DNA of 64,000 nt from DATFES01 sp035457725 (lineage in GTDB: Bacteria; Pseudomonadota; Alphaproteobacteria; CACIAM-22H2), in contig DATIBC010000111.1 in assembly GCA_035457725.1 (NCBI GenBank), positions 1 through 64,000 of the forward strand. The letters are read 5' to 3'. Below are positions 18,799 through 27,375 of the stretch, one piece after another. Both the position numbers and the translations under genes were made by a program. Positions within the stretch are counted from its first letter, which is position 1. Each line of letters starts with the position of its first letter. The notes under the pieces are model-generated. The model was given only the letters and a program-made list of their open reading frames with translations, did no database searches and was not told the origin of the DNA.

Positions 18799-19767
18799 AT
18801 GGCCGCTATTCTAGCTTATCCCGCACCAGACAATGTGCGCTCGGTCGCCATCGTCGGCGCCGGCCTAATCGGGGCGAGCTGGGCGGCATATTTTCTATCG
18901 CGCGGCATCGTCGTTCGTGCCACCGATCCGGCGCCCGGCGCGGAAGCGCGATTGCGAGCGTTCATCGATTCGGCATGGACCGCGCTCGAACGGCTTGGCT
19001 TGCCGCCGGGCGCCGACCGTTCGAAGTTCGCATTTTGCGAAGCGATCGAGGAGACCGTTCAGGGCGTCGATTTCGTTCAGGAGAACGCGCGTGAGGACGA
19101 GGCGTTGAAAATCGAATTGTTTCACCGGATCGGAGATGCGACGCCGCGCGGGACGATCGTCGCCAGCAGCTCGTCCGCGCTGCTGATGAGCCGCATCCAG
19201 TCGCGATGCCGATATCCCGAGCGCTGCGTCCTCGGGCACCCGTTCAACCCGCCGCATCTCGTTCCATTGGTCGAGGTGGTCGGCGGCGACCGTACCGACC
19301 CGGCCGCGGTCGACGCGGCGGTCGCCTTTTACAATCGGATCGGCAAACGCGCGGTTCGCCTCAACCGCGAGATCGGCGGCCATATCGCCAACCGGCTCGC
19401 CGCGGCATTGTGGCGCGAGGCGATTCACCTCGTCGCGACCGGCGTCGCTTCGGTCGAGGACGTCGATGCATCGATCGCTTACGGTCCGGGGCTGCGTTGG
19501 GCGATCATGGGTCCCTACCTCACCTACCACATGGGCGGCGGAACCGGCGGGCTGGAGAGCTTTTTCGCCCAGTTCGGCCGTATGCAGGAGGAGCGTTGGG
19601 CCGATCTCGGCCGGCCGAAGATGACGCCTGAACTTCAGCGCACGCTGATCGAAGGCGTGCGCGACGCGACCGGCGGCAAATCGATGGACGAACTGGCGGC
19701 GGAACGCGATCGCTGCCTTATCGCCGTGCTCGCGGCGCTCAAGGCCTGCCGCGCCCAGACGAATTGA
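18799..19767 (+). CDS. 3-hydroxyacyl-CoA dehydrogenase-fold enzyme, carnitine 3-dehydrogenase type
   Basis: A 322-residue NAD-dependent dehydrogenase. The Rossmann motif VAIVGAGLIGASWAAYFLSRG is near residue 17, the catalytic His lies in CVLGHPFNPPHLVPLVEVVGG, and the C-terminal domain has GGHIANRLAAALWREAIHLV and YGPGLRWAIMGPYLTYHMGGG. Length and these motifs match L-carnitine 3-dehydrogenase, which forms 3-dehydrocarnitine; L-gulonate dehydrogenase is a related alternative. The start at 18799 has GGAG upstream; an earlier in-frame start adds 17 unrelated residues. In known carnitine clusters a BKACE enzyme cleaves the product; one such gene lies 13 kb away here. Confidence 0.82.
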   Translation: MAAILAYPAPDNVRSVAIVGAGLIGASWAAYFLSRGIVVRATDPAPGAEARLRAFIDSAWTALERLGLPPGADRSKFAFCEAIEETVQGVDFVQENAREDEALKIELFHRIGDATPRGTIVASSSSALLMSRIQSRCRYPERCVLGHPFNPPHLVPLVEVVGGDRTDPAAVDAAVAFYNRIGKRAVRLNREIGGHIANRLAAALWREAIHLVATGVASVEDVDASIAYGPGLRWAIMGPYLTYHMGGGTGGLESFFAQFGRMQEERWADLGRPKMTPELQRTLIEGVRDATGGKSMDELAAERDRCLIAVLAALKACRAQTN

Positions 19768-19770
19768 ATT

Positions 19771-20916
19771 CTACTGCGCCGCCGCCGTCTCGGCGGCGAT
19801 CATATCGGCGAAACGCGCCAGGTGATGGTCGGCGTTGCCGAACAGGGCGTCGATCATGGTCAGCCGCTTGAAGTAATGGCCGACCGAGTACTCGTCGGTC
19901 ATGCCGATGCCGCCGTGGAGCTGCACCGCCTGCTGGCCGACGAATCTTCCGCCGCGGCCGATCTCGGCTTTGGCGGCCGAGACAGCGCGCGCGCGCGAGG
20001 CCGCGTCGTTCGAATCCCAAGCGGTCGCGGCGAGATAGGCCATCGATTTCGCCTGCTCGCTCGCCAACAGCATCTCGACGAAGCGATGCTGCAATGCCTG
20101 GAACGATCCGATCGGCCTGCCGAATTGCTGGCGCGTCTTGAGATAGTCGGCGGTCAGATCGCACAGCGCCGTCATCGCGCCTGAGGCTTCCGCGACCAGC
20201 GCGGCGATGGTCTGGTCGACAACCTTCTCGATCACAGGCAATGCGTCGTCGACTTCGCCGACGACGGCGTCGGCGCCGACGCGAACGGCATCGAAGTCGA
20301 TCTCGGCCGCGCGCATGCCGTCATTGGTCGGGTAGCCCCGCACGCCGACGCCCTTGGCGTCGCGATCAGCGAGGAACAAGGTGATGCCGCGCCTATCGCG
20401 GGAGCCGCCGGCGGTGCGCGCCGAGACGAGCAACCTGTCCGCTGAGTCGCCGTTCAGAACCAGCGTCTTGCGCCCGTTGAGCACATAACCCCCCGCCGCG
20501 CGCCGCGCCGTGGTCGCGACATCGGCGAGCGCGTAGCGCGCCTGTCTTTCGCCGTGCGCCAATGCAAAGATGGTCTCGCCCTCGATCAGATCGGCGATTG
20601 GCCGCATCGCCGCGCATTCCCTGAGCAAGCCGCCGCAAAGCACGACGCACGCGAGATATGGCTCGACCACCAGGCCGCGCCCGAACGCGTTCATCAGCAC
20701 CATGACCTCGACCCCGCCTCCGCCGATCCCGCCGAACGATTCGGCGAACGGCAAGCCGAGCAGTCCGAGGTCGGCAAAGCGGCGCCAATTCTCGCGCGAG
20801 AATCCGGCTGGCGATTGCATATACACCCGGCGCTGCTCGAAGCGGTAGGTATCGGCGATCAGGCGATCGACCGTATCGCGCAGCATTTGCTGTTCGGGTG
20901 AAAGCGAAAGATCCAC
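19771..20916 (-). CDS. pimD: Acyl-CoA dehydrogenase, small-subunit type (PimD-like)
   Basis: A 381-residue flavoprotein of the acyl-CoA dehydrogenase fold: N-terminal helical domain (LSPEQQMLRDTVDRLI), middle beta domain, and C-terminal helices with TRQQFGRPIGSFQALQHRFVEM and QQAVQLHGGIGMTDEYSVGHYFKRL. The sequence type and its pairing with a large-subunit-type gene 10 nt upstream match pimeloyl-CoA dehydrogenase small subunits, which form heteromers that introduce a 2,3 double bond in dicarboxylyl-CoA substrates; steroid side-chain dehydrogenases are similar. It is the last gene of the leftward operon and converges on the carnitine-dehydrogenase-like gene with only 3 nt between stops. Confidence 0.85.
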   Translation of the reverse strand: MDLSLSPEQQMLRDTVDRLIADTYRFEQRRVYMQSPAGFSRENWRRFADLGLLGLPFAESFGGIGGGGVEVMVLMNAFGRGLVVEPYLACVVLCGGLLRECAAMRPIADLIEGETIFALAHGERQARYALADVATTARRAAGGYVLNGRKTLVLNGDSADRLLVSARTAGGSRDRRGITLFLADRDAKGVGVRGYPTNDGMRAAEIDFDAVRVGADAVVGEVDDALPVIEKVVDQTIAALVAEASGAMTALCDLTADYLKTRQQFGRPIGSFQALQHRFVEMLLASEQAKSMAYLAATAWDSNDAASRARAVSAAKAEIGRGGRFVGQQAVQLHGGIGMTDEYSVGHYFKRLTMIDALFGNADHHLARFADMIAAETAAAQ

Positions 20917-20926
20917 CTTTGTTGCC

Positions 20927-22123
20927 CTAGAACCCGAGCACCATCTTGGCTACGACATTCTTCTGGATTTCGTTCGAGCCGCCGAAAATCGATACCTTGC
21001 GCCAGTTGAAGTATTGCGGCGCCAACGGCGCCGCGTGCGCAGGCCCGACCGGGGCCACATTGCTGCCCTCCTCCAGCGCCTCAGGCACGAATGGCAACGC
21101 AAACGGGCCCGCTGCCTCGAGCAGAAGCTCAGTGATCGATTGCTGGATCTCGGTGCCCTTGATCTTGAGCAGCGATGGCGCATAGCCGAGCTCGCCGCGT
21201 GGCCGCCCGTCGGCGAGTACGCGAAGATTGGTCATCTCAAGCGCCATCAGCTCGATCTCCACCGCCGCGATCTTCTCGCGAAACCGCCGATCGTCGAGGA
21301 GTGGGCGACCATTCGACGTCTCGGCGGCAGCGATCGACTTGAGGCGCCGTAACTGCTGCTTCGAGCGCGCGATGCCCGCGATATTCGTACGCTCGTACCC
21401 GAGCAGGTACTTGGCATATGTCCAGCCGCGGTTCTCCTCGCCGACGCGGTCGCTAACCGGGATACGTACATCGTCGAAAAAGACCTCGTTGATTTCGCCT
21501 CGGCCGTCGAGCGTGATGATCGGACGGACCGTGACGCCGGACGATTTCATGTCGAGGAGGAGGAAGCTTATGCCTTCCTGCTTTTTCGCCGTATCGGCGG
21601 TGCGGGCGAGACAAAACATCATGTCGGCGTATTGCGCGTAGGTCGTCCAGGTCTTCTGTCCGTTCAGCACGTATACATCGCCCTCCCGTCGCGCCCGCGT
21701 GCGCAGGCTCGCCAGATCGGAGCCCGCGTTCGGCTCCGAGAAGCCCTGGCACCACCAGTCATCCGACGCGAGAATGCGCGGCAAATAGCGCTTTTTCTGG
21801 GCTTCGCTGCCGTAGGCGATGAGCACCGGTCCAAGCATGTGGACGCCGAACGCGATGATCGGCGGGGCCCCGGCCGATGCTGTTTCCTCCTCGAAGATAT
21901 ATTGCTGGATCGGCGTCCATCCGGCGCCGCCCCATTCCACTGGCCAATGCGGGGCGATCCAGCCGCGCTTGTGCAGGATCTTCTGCCAGGCGACATAGTC
22001 GTCTTTCTTGAGCGGCCGCCCGTCCAATACCTTGCGGCGAATGACGGGCGGCAGATTGTCCGCCACGAACGCGCGCGCCTCGTCGCGAAATGCGCGCTCG
22101 CCGGCATTGAGACTTAGATCCAT
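20927..22123 (-). CDS. pimC: Acyl-CoA dehydrogenase, large-subunit type (PimC-like)
   Basis: A 398-residue acyl-CoA dehydrogenase. It has WCQGFSEPNAGSDLASLRT near 132 (flavin and substrate contacts), NGQKTWTTYAQYADMMFCL, and the C-terminal FGGSNEIQKNVVAKMVLG. Its start MDLSLNAGERAFRDEARAFV is typical of PimC-like large subunits. It should pair with the downstream PimD-like subunit to oxidise an acyl-CoA, probably a dicarboxylyl-CoA. Separated from the thiolase gene by 156 nt containing a repeat element. Confidence 0.87.
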   Translation of the reverse strand: MDLSLNAGERAFRDEARAFVADNLPPVIRRKVLDGRPLKKDDYVAWQKILHKRGWIAPHWPVEWGGAGWTPIQQYIFEEETASAGAPPIIAFGVHMLGPVLIAYGSEAQKKRYLPRILASDDWWCQGFSEPNAGSDLASLRTRARREGDVYVLNGQKTWTTYAQYADMMFCLARTADTAKKQEGISFLLLDMKSSGVTVRPIITLDGRGEINEVFFDDVRIPVSDRVGEENRGWTYAKYLLGYERTNIAGIARSKQQLRRLKSIAAAETSNGRPLLDDRRFREKIAAVEIELMALEMTNLRVLADGRPRGELGYAPSLLKIKGTEIQQSITELLLEAAGPFALPFVPEALEEGSNVAPVGPAHAAPLAPQYFNWRKVSIFGGSNEIQKNVVAKMVLGF

Positions 22124-22177
22124 CGCCCTCGGCCTTTCCGCTCGACTTGGTAGCGACTACAAACTTGGTTGAACACG

Positions 22178-22240
22178 GGCCTCATCCTTCGACAGGCTCA
22201 GGATGAGGCCCTCATGCTGAGCGACGTCGCAGCATGAGGG
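22178..22240. repeat. Tandem-hairpin repeat element (REP-like)
   Basis: Two adjoining palindromes lie between the thiolase and PimC-like genes. The first pairs 22178-22188 (GGGCCTCATCC) with 22201-22211; the second pairs 22209-22219 (CCCTCATGCTG) with 22230-22240 around a GCGACGTCGC palindrome. Read on the minus strand the first contains CATCCTGAGCCTGTCGAAGG, a sequence I recognise as a dispersed intergenic repeat in proteobacterial genomes. No other full copy was seen in the window. Confidence 0.65.
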
Positions 22241-22279
22241 CTATAGGAAGTGCAACCGATCCCTCTCGGATTTCCAAGT

Positions 22280-23461
22280 TTAGGCGATCTCGAATAGGCC
22301 GGCGGCGCCCTGGCCGCCACCGATACACATCGTCACCACGACGTATTTGGCCTTGCGTCGCCGGCCCTCGATAAGGGCGTGGCCGACCATGCGCGCCCCG
22401 CTCATTCCGTAAGGATGGCCGATTGCGATCGCTCCGCCATCGACATTGAGCTTATCCATCGGAATCCCCAGCCGGTCGCGGCAGTAAACGACCTGGACCG
22501 CGAACGCCTCGTTGAGCTCCCACAAATCAATATCGTCGATTTTAAGGCCGTGACGCTCAAGCAGTTTCGGCACCGCGAAGACGGGCCCAATGCCCATTTC
22601 GTCGGGCTCGCAGCCGGCGACCGCCATGCCGCGATAGATTCCAAGCGGCGACAGCCCGCGGCGCTCGGCGACCCTGCCGTCCATGACCACGCACGCCGCG
22701 GCGCCGTCGGAAAGTTGGCTGGCGTTGCCCGCGGTGATCGTCCCCGTCGGCGCCGTCACCGGCTGCAATTTGGCCAGACCCTCGGGCGAGGTGTCGGGCC
22801 GATTGCCCTCATCGTGAGTGAGCGTCACGGCCTCGGTCGACGTTTCGTTGGTATCCTTGTTGACGACCTGTTTGACGGTGGCGAGCGGAACGATTTCATC
22901 CTTGAAGCGATTGGCCTGCTGTGCCGCGGCGGTCCGGCGCTGGCTTTCGAGCGCATAGGCGTCCTGGACCTCGCGCGTCACTCCATAGCGCTGCGCCACC
23001 ACCTCGGCGGTCTCGAGCATGGTCATGTAGATCTCGGGCTTGTGCTCCAATATCCAATCGTCGCGCAGATGCGCCTTGTTGGTGTTGGGCTGGACCAGGC
23101 TGATCGACTCGAGCCCGCCGGCGACGACGGCCTTGACGCCGTCGACCATCACGCGGTGGGCAGCGATGGAAATCGCCTGAAGACCGGAGCTGCAAAAGCG
23201 GTTGATCGTCAGGCCCGCGGTCGTCACGGGCAGGCCGGCACGCACGGCAGCGATGCGCGCGATGTTGTGGCCCGTGGCGCCTTCGGGAAAGCCGCAGCCA
23301 AGAATCGCGTCGTCGATCTCCGCCGCCGCGAGTCTCGATCGCTCGACGGCGTGCTTAATGACGTGGCTTCCCAGCGTCGCGCCATGCGTCATGTTGAAGG
23401 CGCCGCGAAACGCCCGGCCGATCGGCGTTCTCGCCGTCGATACGATCACCGCGTCGTTCAT
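22280..23461 (-). CDS. Acetyl-CoA acyltransferase (thiolase)
   Basis: A 393-residue thiolase that cleaves 3-oxoacyl-CoA with CoA to release acetyl-CoA. The nucleophilic Cys is in NRFCSSGLQAISIAA near residue 88, the active-site His in IAIGHPYGMSGARM, and the second Cys in MCIGGGQGAAGLFE at the C-terminus. The start MNDAVIVSTARTPIGRAFRGA is canonical. It follows the hydratase/dehydrogenase gene by 50 nt and precedes the acyl-CoA dehydrogenase pair, completing a beta-oxidation set; by position it corresponds to pimB of the pimelate operon. Confidence 0.93.
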   Translation of the reverse strand: MNDAVIVSTARTPIGRAFRGAFNMTHGATLGSHVIKHAVERSRLAAAEIDDAILGCGFPEGATGHNIARIAAVRAGLPVTTAGLTINRFCSSGLQAISIAAHRVMVDGVKAVVAGGLESISLVQPNTNKAHLRDDWILEHKPEIYMTMLETAEVVAQRYGVTREVQDAYALESQRRTAAAQQANRFKDEIVPLATVKQVVNKDTNETSTEAVTLTHDEGNRPDTSPEGLAKLQPVTAPTGTITAGNASQLSDGAAACVVMDGRVAERRGLSPLGIYRGMAVAGCEPDEMGIGPVFAVPKLLERHGLKIDDIDLWELNEAFAVQVVYCRDRLGIPMDKLNVDGGAIAIGHPYGMSGARMVGHALIEGRRRKAKYVVVTMCIGGGQGAAGLFEIA

Positions 23462-23511
23462 GTACGCTTACTCCGTGGTGTATTTCGATTCGCCCATCGC
23501 GCGTTCGCGGC

Positions 23512-25632
23512 TTAAGCCGCCTTGTCGGCCGCCAAATCGGCGAACCGGCCGCCGCCTGCGGCGAGGCGCTCGAGCAGCGGCGCGGCCGCCCAACTCCCGG
23601 CGTCCAGGGTCGCGAACTGCCGAATGTCGGCGAGCACGTTCGCCAAACCGACCAGATCGGCATGGAACATCGGCCCGCCGCGCCAAGCCGGAAAGCCGTA
23701 GCCGTAGACGTAGATTATGTCGATATCGCCGGCACGCTGGGCGACGCCTTCGTCGAGAATCTTCGCGCCCTCGTTGACAAGCGCGTAGACGCAGCGCTTG
23801 ACGATCTCCTCCTCGCCGACCGCGCGCCGGGCGATGCCGATGCGCCGCGCCTCCTCCGTGATCAGACGATCGATCTCCGGGTCGGGAATCGGGGTGCGAT
23901 CCCCCTTCTCGTAGCGGTACCAGCCCGATCCGGTCTTTTGTCCAAAACGGCCGCGCTCGCAGATCAGGTCGGCGATGCGCGAATAACGCTCGTTGGGATC
24001 TCGCGTCTCGGCTTGGCGTTGTCGGATGCGCCATCCAACGTCGAGCCCGACCAGGTCCATCATCGCGAACGGTCCCATCGGAAATCCGAAATCGTAAAGC
24101 GCCTTGTCGACCCGCTGCGGGGCGGCGCCTTCTTCGACCAGGAACTGCGCCTGGCGCAGATAGCGATGCAGCATGCGGTTGCCGACGAATCCGTCGCAAA
24201 CACCGACCAAAACCGGAACCTTGCCGAGCTTTCGCCCAAGCTTCATCGCCGTCGCGATCACGTCCTTGGCGGTCGCCCGGCCGCGCACCACCTCAAGCAG
24301 CCGCATTACGTTCGCCGGACTGAAGAAATGCATTCCCACGACATCGGCCGGCCGCCCGGTGACAGCGGCGATCTCGTCGACGTCGAGGGTCGAGGTGTTG
24401 GTCGCCAGGATGGCGCCTGGCTTCGCCGTCGCATCGAGCCTGCGAAATACGTCCTTCTTGATCGTCATCTCCTCGAACACCGCTTCGACGATGACATCGG
24501 CGTCACGCGTTGCGCCCAGATCAAGGGCGCCATCGATCAGCCCGACGCGCCGATCCATCTCGCTCTGTGACAAGCGGCCCTTGGCGACCGTCGCCGCATA
24601 GTTGCGCGTGATCACCCCCAGCCCGCGCTCCAGCGCCTCGCGATTCATCTCGACAAGCCGCACCGGGATCCCAGCATTGGCAAAGCACATGGCGATGCCG
24701 CCACCCATCGTACCGGCGCCGATCACCGCGGCGCGCGACACGCCGCGCGTCGACGTGGCCGATGGAACATCCGTAACCTGGGCCGCCGCGCGCTCGCTGA
24801 AAAAGACGTGGATCATCGCCCGCGACTGCGGCGACCGCAGGCACTCCTCGAATAGCTCGCGCTCGCGCGCCAGCGCCGCGTCGAACGGCATGGTAAGGGC
24901 GAGCTCGAGCGCATCGATGCAGCGTTGCTGGGCGACCTGTCCGCGCGCGGTCCGTGCCGCATCCTTGCGCGCCTGTGCCAGCAGCTCCGGCGTCGCGCTC
25001 ACTGATCGATCGCGCACCCGCGGATGTTTGGTCGCATCGGCGATACGTTCGGCGAACGCCAGGGCGCCAGCGCGAAGATCGCCGGGGATCAACTCATCGA
25101 CGACGCCAAGGCGTCGCGCTTCGGACGCGGCGACGAATTCGCCGCTCAACGTCATGCGAAGCGCGGCTTCCATTCCGGCGAGACGCGGCAGCCGTTGCGT
25201 GCCGCCGGCGCCTGGAAACAGACCCAACTTGATCTCGGGAAAACCGACGCGTGCGTCAGCGGCGGCGACGCGGTAGTTGCATCCCAGCGCCAATTCGAGG
25301 CCGCCGCCAAGCGCCGTGCCGTGCAGCGCCGCGACGATCGGCTTGGAACTGGCCTCGAAGCGCTGGATTACCTCGCGCAGCGATGGACGCGCCGGAGTCT
25401 TCCCAAACTCGCGGATATCGGCCCCGGCGATGAACGTGCGCCCGGCGCAAGCGAGCACAATGGCCGCCGCGCGGGAATCCGTGAGCGCGCGTTCGAACTC
25501 CTCGATCAAGCCGCGGCGAACATCGATGCTGAGCGCGTTGACCGGCGGGTTGTCGACCGTGATCACCGCGATGCGGCCGATCAGCTCGTAACCGACTGGT
25601 TGATTCATTCGGCCGTCGTCCTTTTCCTTCAT
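23512..25632 (-). CDS. Bifunctional enoyl-CoA hydratase / 3-hydroxyacyl-CoA dehydrogenase (FadB/PimF type)
   Basis: A 706-residue fusion. The N-terminal crotonase part has the oxyanion-hole segment GTALGGGLELALGCNYRV and PEIKLGLFPGAGGTQRLPRLAG, carrying both catalytic glutamates. The C-terminal half has the NAD motif AAVIGAGTMGGGIAMCFANAG near 300 and the catalytic HFFSPANVMRLLEVV. It performs the two middle steps of beta-oxidation. Its first ATG overlaps the ligase stop (ATGA); a second in-frame ATG eight codons later (25608) matches where homologues usually begin and cannot be excluded. By position it corresponds to pimF. Confidence 0.92.
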   Translation of the reverse strand: MKEKDDGRMNQPVGYELIGRIAVITVDNPPVNALSIDVRRGLIEEFERALTDSRAAAIVLACAGRTFIAGADIREFGKTPARPSLREVIQRFEASSKPIVAALHGTALGGGLELALGCNYRVAAADARVGFPEIKLGLFPGAGGTQRLPRLAGMEAALRMTLSGEFVAASEARRLGVVDELIPGDLRAGALAFAERIADATKHPRVRDRSVSATPELLAQARKDAARTARGQVAQQRCIDALELALTMPFDAALARERELFEECLRSPQSRAMIHVFFSERAAAQVTDVPSATSTRGVSRAAVIGAGTMGGGIAMCFANAGIPVRLVEMNREALERGLGVITRNYAATVAKGRLSQSEMDRRVGLIDGALDLGATRDADVIVEAVFEEMTIKKDVFRRLDATAKPGAILATNTSTLDVDEIAAVTGRPADVVGMHFFSPANVMRLLEVVRGRATAKDVIATAMKLGRKLGKVPVLVGVCDGFVGNRMLHRYLRQAQFLVEEGAAPQRVDKALYDFGFPMGPFAMMDLVGLDVGWRIRQRQAETRDPNERYSRIADLICERGRFGQKTGSGWYRYEKGDRTPIPDPEIDRLITEEARRIGIARRAVGEEEIVKRCVYALVNEGAKILDEGVAQRAGDIDIIYVYGYGFPAWRGGPMFHADLVGLANVLADIRQFATLDAGSWAAAPLLERLAAGGGRFADLAADKAA

Positions 25633-27263
25633 GCCTTAGGCAGAACGTGATCGCGATACTGATCGCGCAACTTGGTCTTGAGCAGCTTGCCGGTCGCGGT
25701 GTGCGGCAGCTCGCTCACGAACACCACATCGTCGGGCAGCCACCACTTCGACATCTTGTCGCGGAGAAAATCAAGCACCGCGTCGCGCGTCGGCACGGCG
25801 TCCTTGCGCGGCACGGCGATGAGTAGCGGCCGCTCCTGCCACTTCGGGTGCGGTACGCCGATCACCGCCGCCTCGGCGATATCGGGATGGCCCATCGCGG
25901 CGTTCTCGATTGCGATCGAGCTGATCCACTCGCCGCCCGACTTGATCACGTCCTTGGCGCGGTCGACGATGTGCATCCAGCCATCGGCATCGATCGTCGC
26001 CACGTCTCCAGTCCGGAACCATCCCTCGGCGTCGAAGGCGCCGCGGTCGGCTTCCGCGTCCTCGAAATAACCCGACGTCACCCATGGTCCGCGCACCAGC
26101 AGCTCGCCGTACGCCTTGCCGTCGTGCGGCAGCCGCTGGCCCTCGGCGTCGACGATCTTCATTTCGACGCCGTAGACCGCATGCCCTTGGGTGATCTTGC
26201 GCGCCATGATCCGCTCGCGCGGCCAACCCGCCATCCCCCGCGTGAGCCGCCCAGAGGTGCCGACCGGGCTCATTTCGGTCATGCCCCAGGCGTGGCAGAC
26301 GTTCACTCCGAACTCCTGCTCGAGCGCCTCGATCAGTGCGCGCGGCGCCGCCGAACCGCCGACAAGCAGCGTTTTGAGGCTCGACGGCCGCGTGCCGTGC
26401 TTGCGCATGTAGTCGACGAGGCCAAGCCACACCGTCGGCACGCCGGCGGTGATGGTCACTTTCTCGGATTCCATGAGCGAGAACAGACTCTCGCCGTCAA
26501 GCTTCGCTCCCGGAAAGACGAGGCCGGCGCCGGCCATCGGCGCCGAGTACGGAATGCCCCAGGCGTTGACGTGAAAAAGCGGCACGACCGGCAGCATCGT
26601 GTCGTGGCACGTCATGCCGATGCCGCCGCTAAGATTGACCGAGAAGGCGTGGAGAACCGTCGAGCGGTGCGTATAGAGCGTTCCCTTGGGATTGCCGGTC
26701 GTGCCCGACGTGTAGCAAAGCCCGGAGGCGGTACGCTCGTCGAGCTCCGGCCAATCGAACGATGGCGATTCTCCCTCGACCAATTCTTCATAGCAAAGCG
26801 CGTTGGGCAACGCGATGGCCGGCATGTGCGCACGGTCGGTCATGACGACGTAACGCTCGACGCGCGGCAGAGCGGCGGCGAGGCGCTCAAGCAACGGCAC
26901 GAAGGTCAGATCGGCGAAGATGAGGCGATCGCTCGCGTGGTTGACGATGTACTTGATCTGTGCATCGAACAGGCGCGGATTGATGGTGTGGCAGACGGCG
27001 CCCATTCCCGAAATCGCGTAATAGAGCTCGAAATGCCGATAGCCGTTCCAGGCGATCGTCGCCACGCGATCACCAGGGCGGACGCCGAGGCGGACCAGGG
27101 CGTTGGCGAGTTGCTGGATGCGGCCATGGGCGCGGCGATAGTCGTAGCGATGAATCGCGCCTTCGACGGTGCGCGAAACGATCGGCGTTTCGCCATGGTA
27201 CTGCGCCGCGAAGTCAATCAACGAAATGATTGACAGCGGACGATCCATCATCAAGCCATGCAT
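25629..27263 (-). CDS. Acyl-CoA synthetase (AMP-forming)
   Basis: A 544-residue ANL-superfamily ligase that activates a carboxylic acid with ATP and CoA. The P-loop is YTSGTTGNPKGTLYTHRS near 180, the A5 motif HAWGMTEMSPVG near 325, A8 GWFRTGDVATIDADG near 420, and the catalytic Lys in HTATGKLLKTKLRDQY at the C-terminus. The start MHGLMMDRPLSIISLIDFAA is typical of medium-chain/3-methylthiopropionyl-CoA ligase relatives. As the first enzyme gene of the beta-oxidation set, in the slot of pimA, it probably activates the acid imported by the TRAP system just upstream. Confidence 0.92.
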   Translation of the reverse strand: MHGLMMDRPLSIISLIDFAAQYHGETPIVSRTVEGAIHRYDYRRAHGRIQQLANALVRLGVRPGDRVATIAWNGYRHFELYYAISGMGAVCHTINPRLFDAQIKYIVNHASDRLIFADLTFVPLLERLAAALPRVERYVVMTDRAHMPAIALPNALCYEELVEGESPSFDWPELDERTASGLCYTSGTTGNPKGTLYTHRSTVLHAFSVNLSGGIGMTCHDTMLPVVPLFHVNAWGIPYSAPMAGAGLVFPGAKLDGESLFSLMESEKVTITAGVPTVWLGLVDYMRKHGTRPSSLKTLLVGGSAAPRALIEALEQEFGVNVCHAWGMTEMSPVGTSGRLTRGMAGWPRERIMARKITQGHAVYGVEMKIVDAEGQRLPHDGKAYGELLVRGPWVTSGYFEDAEADRGAFDAEGWFRTGDVATIDADGWMHIVDRAKDVIKSGGEWISSIAIENAAMGHPDIAEAAVIGVPHPKWQERPLLIAVPRKDAVPTRDAVLDFLRDKMSKWWLPDDVVFVSELPHTATGKLLKTKLRDQYRDHVLPKA

Positions 27264-27309
27264 TCCGCCACTCGCGCGCGAACCCTCGTCGGGTCGGACG
27301 TCTCACGCA

Positions 27310-27353
27310 GGGCCAATGAAGAAAACGGGAGCCGCCGTTTCCTCCATTGGCCC
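27310..27353 (-). promoter_or_regulatory. Intercistronic stem-loop after the TAXI binding-protein gene
   Basis: GGGCCAATG (27310-27318) pairs exactly with CATTGGCCC (27345-27353), and the stem continues inward with two mismatches to a total of about 19 paired positions around a 6-base loop. It lies 22 nt after the binding-protein stop on the minus strand, before the ligase gene. No T-run follows, so it is more likely an mRNA stabiliser or attenuator than a full terminator. Confidence 0.6.
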
Positions 27354-27375
27354 GCACTCGATTGGAACCCCGGCG

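Noticed and set aside
25848..27233. A 461-codon rightward open frame inside the acyl-CoA synthetase
   Set aside because: It is antisense to a gene with intact catalytic motifs and is Arg- and His-rich shadow sequence caused by high GC.
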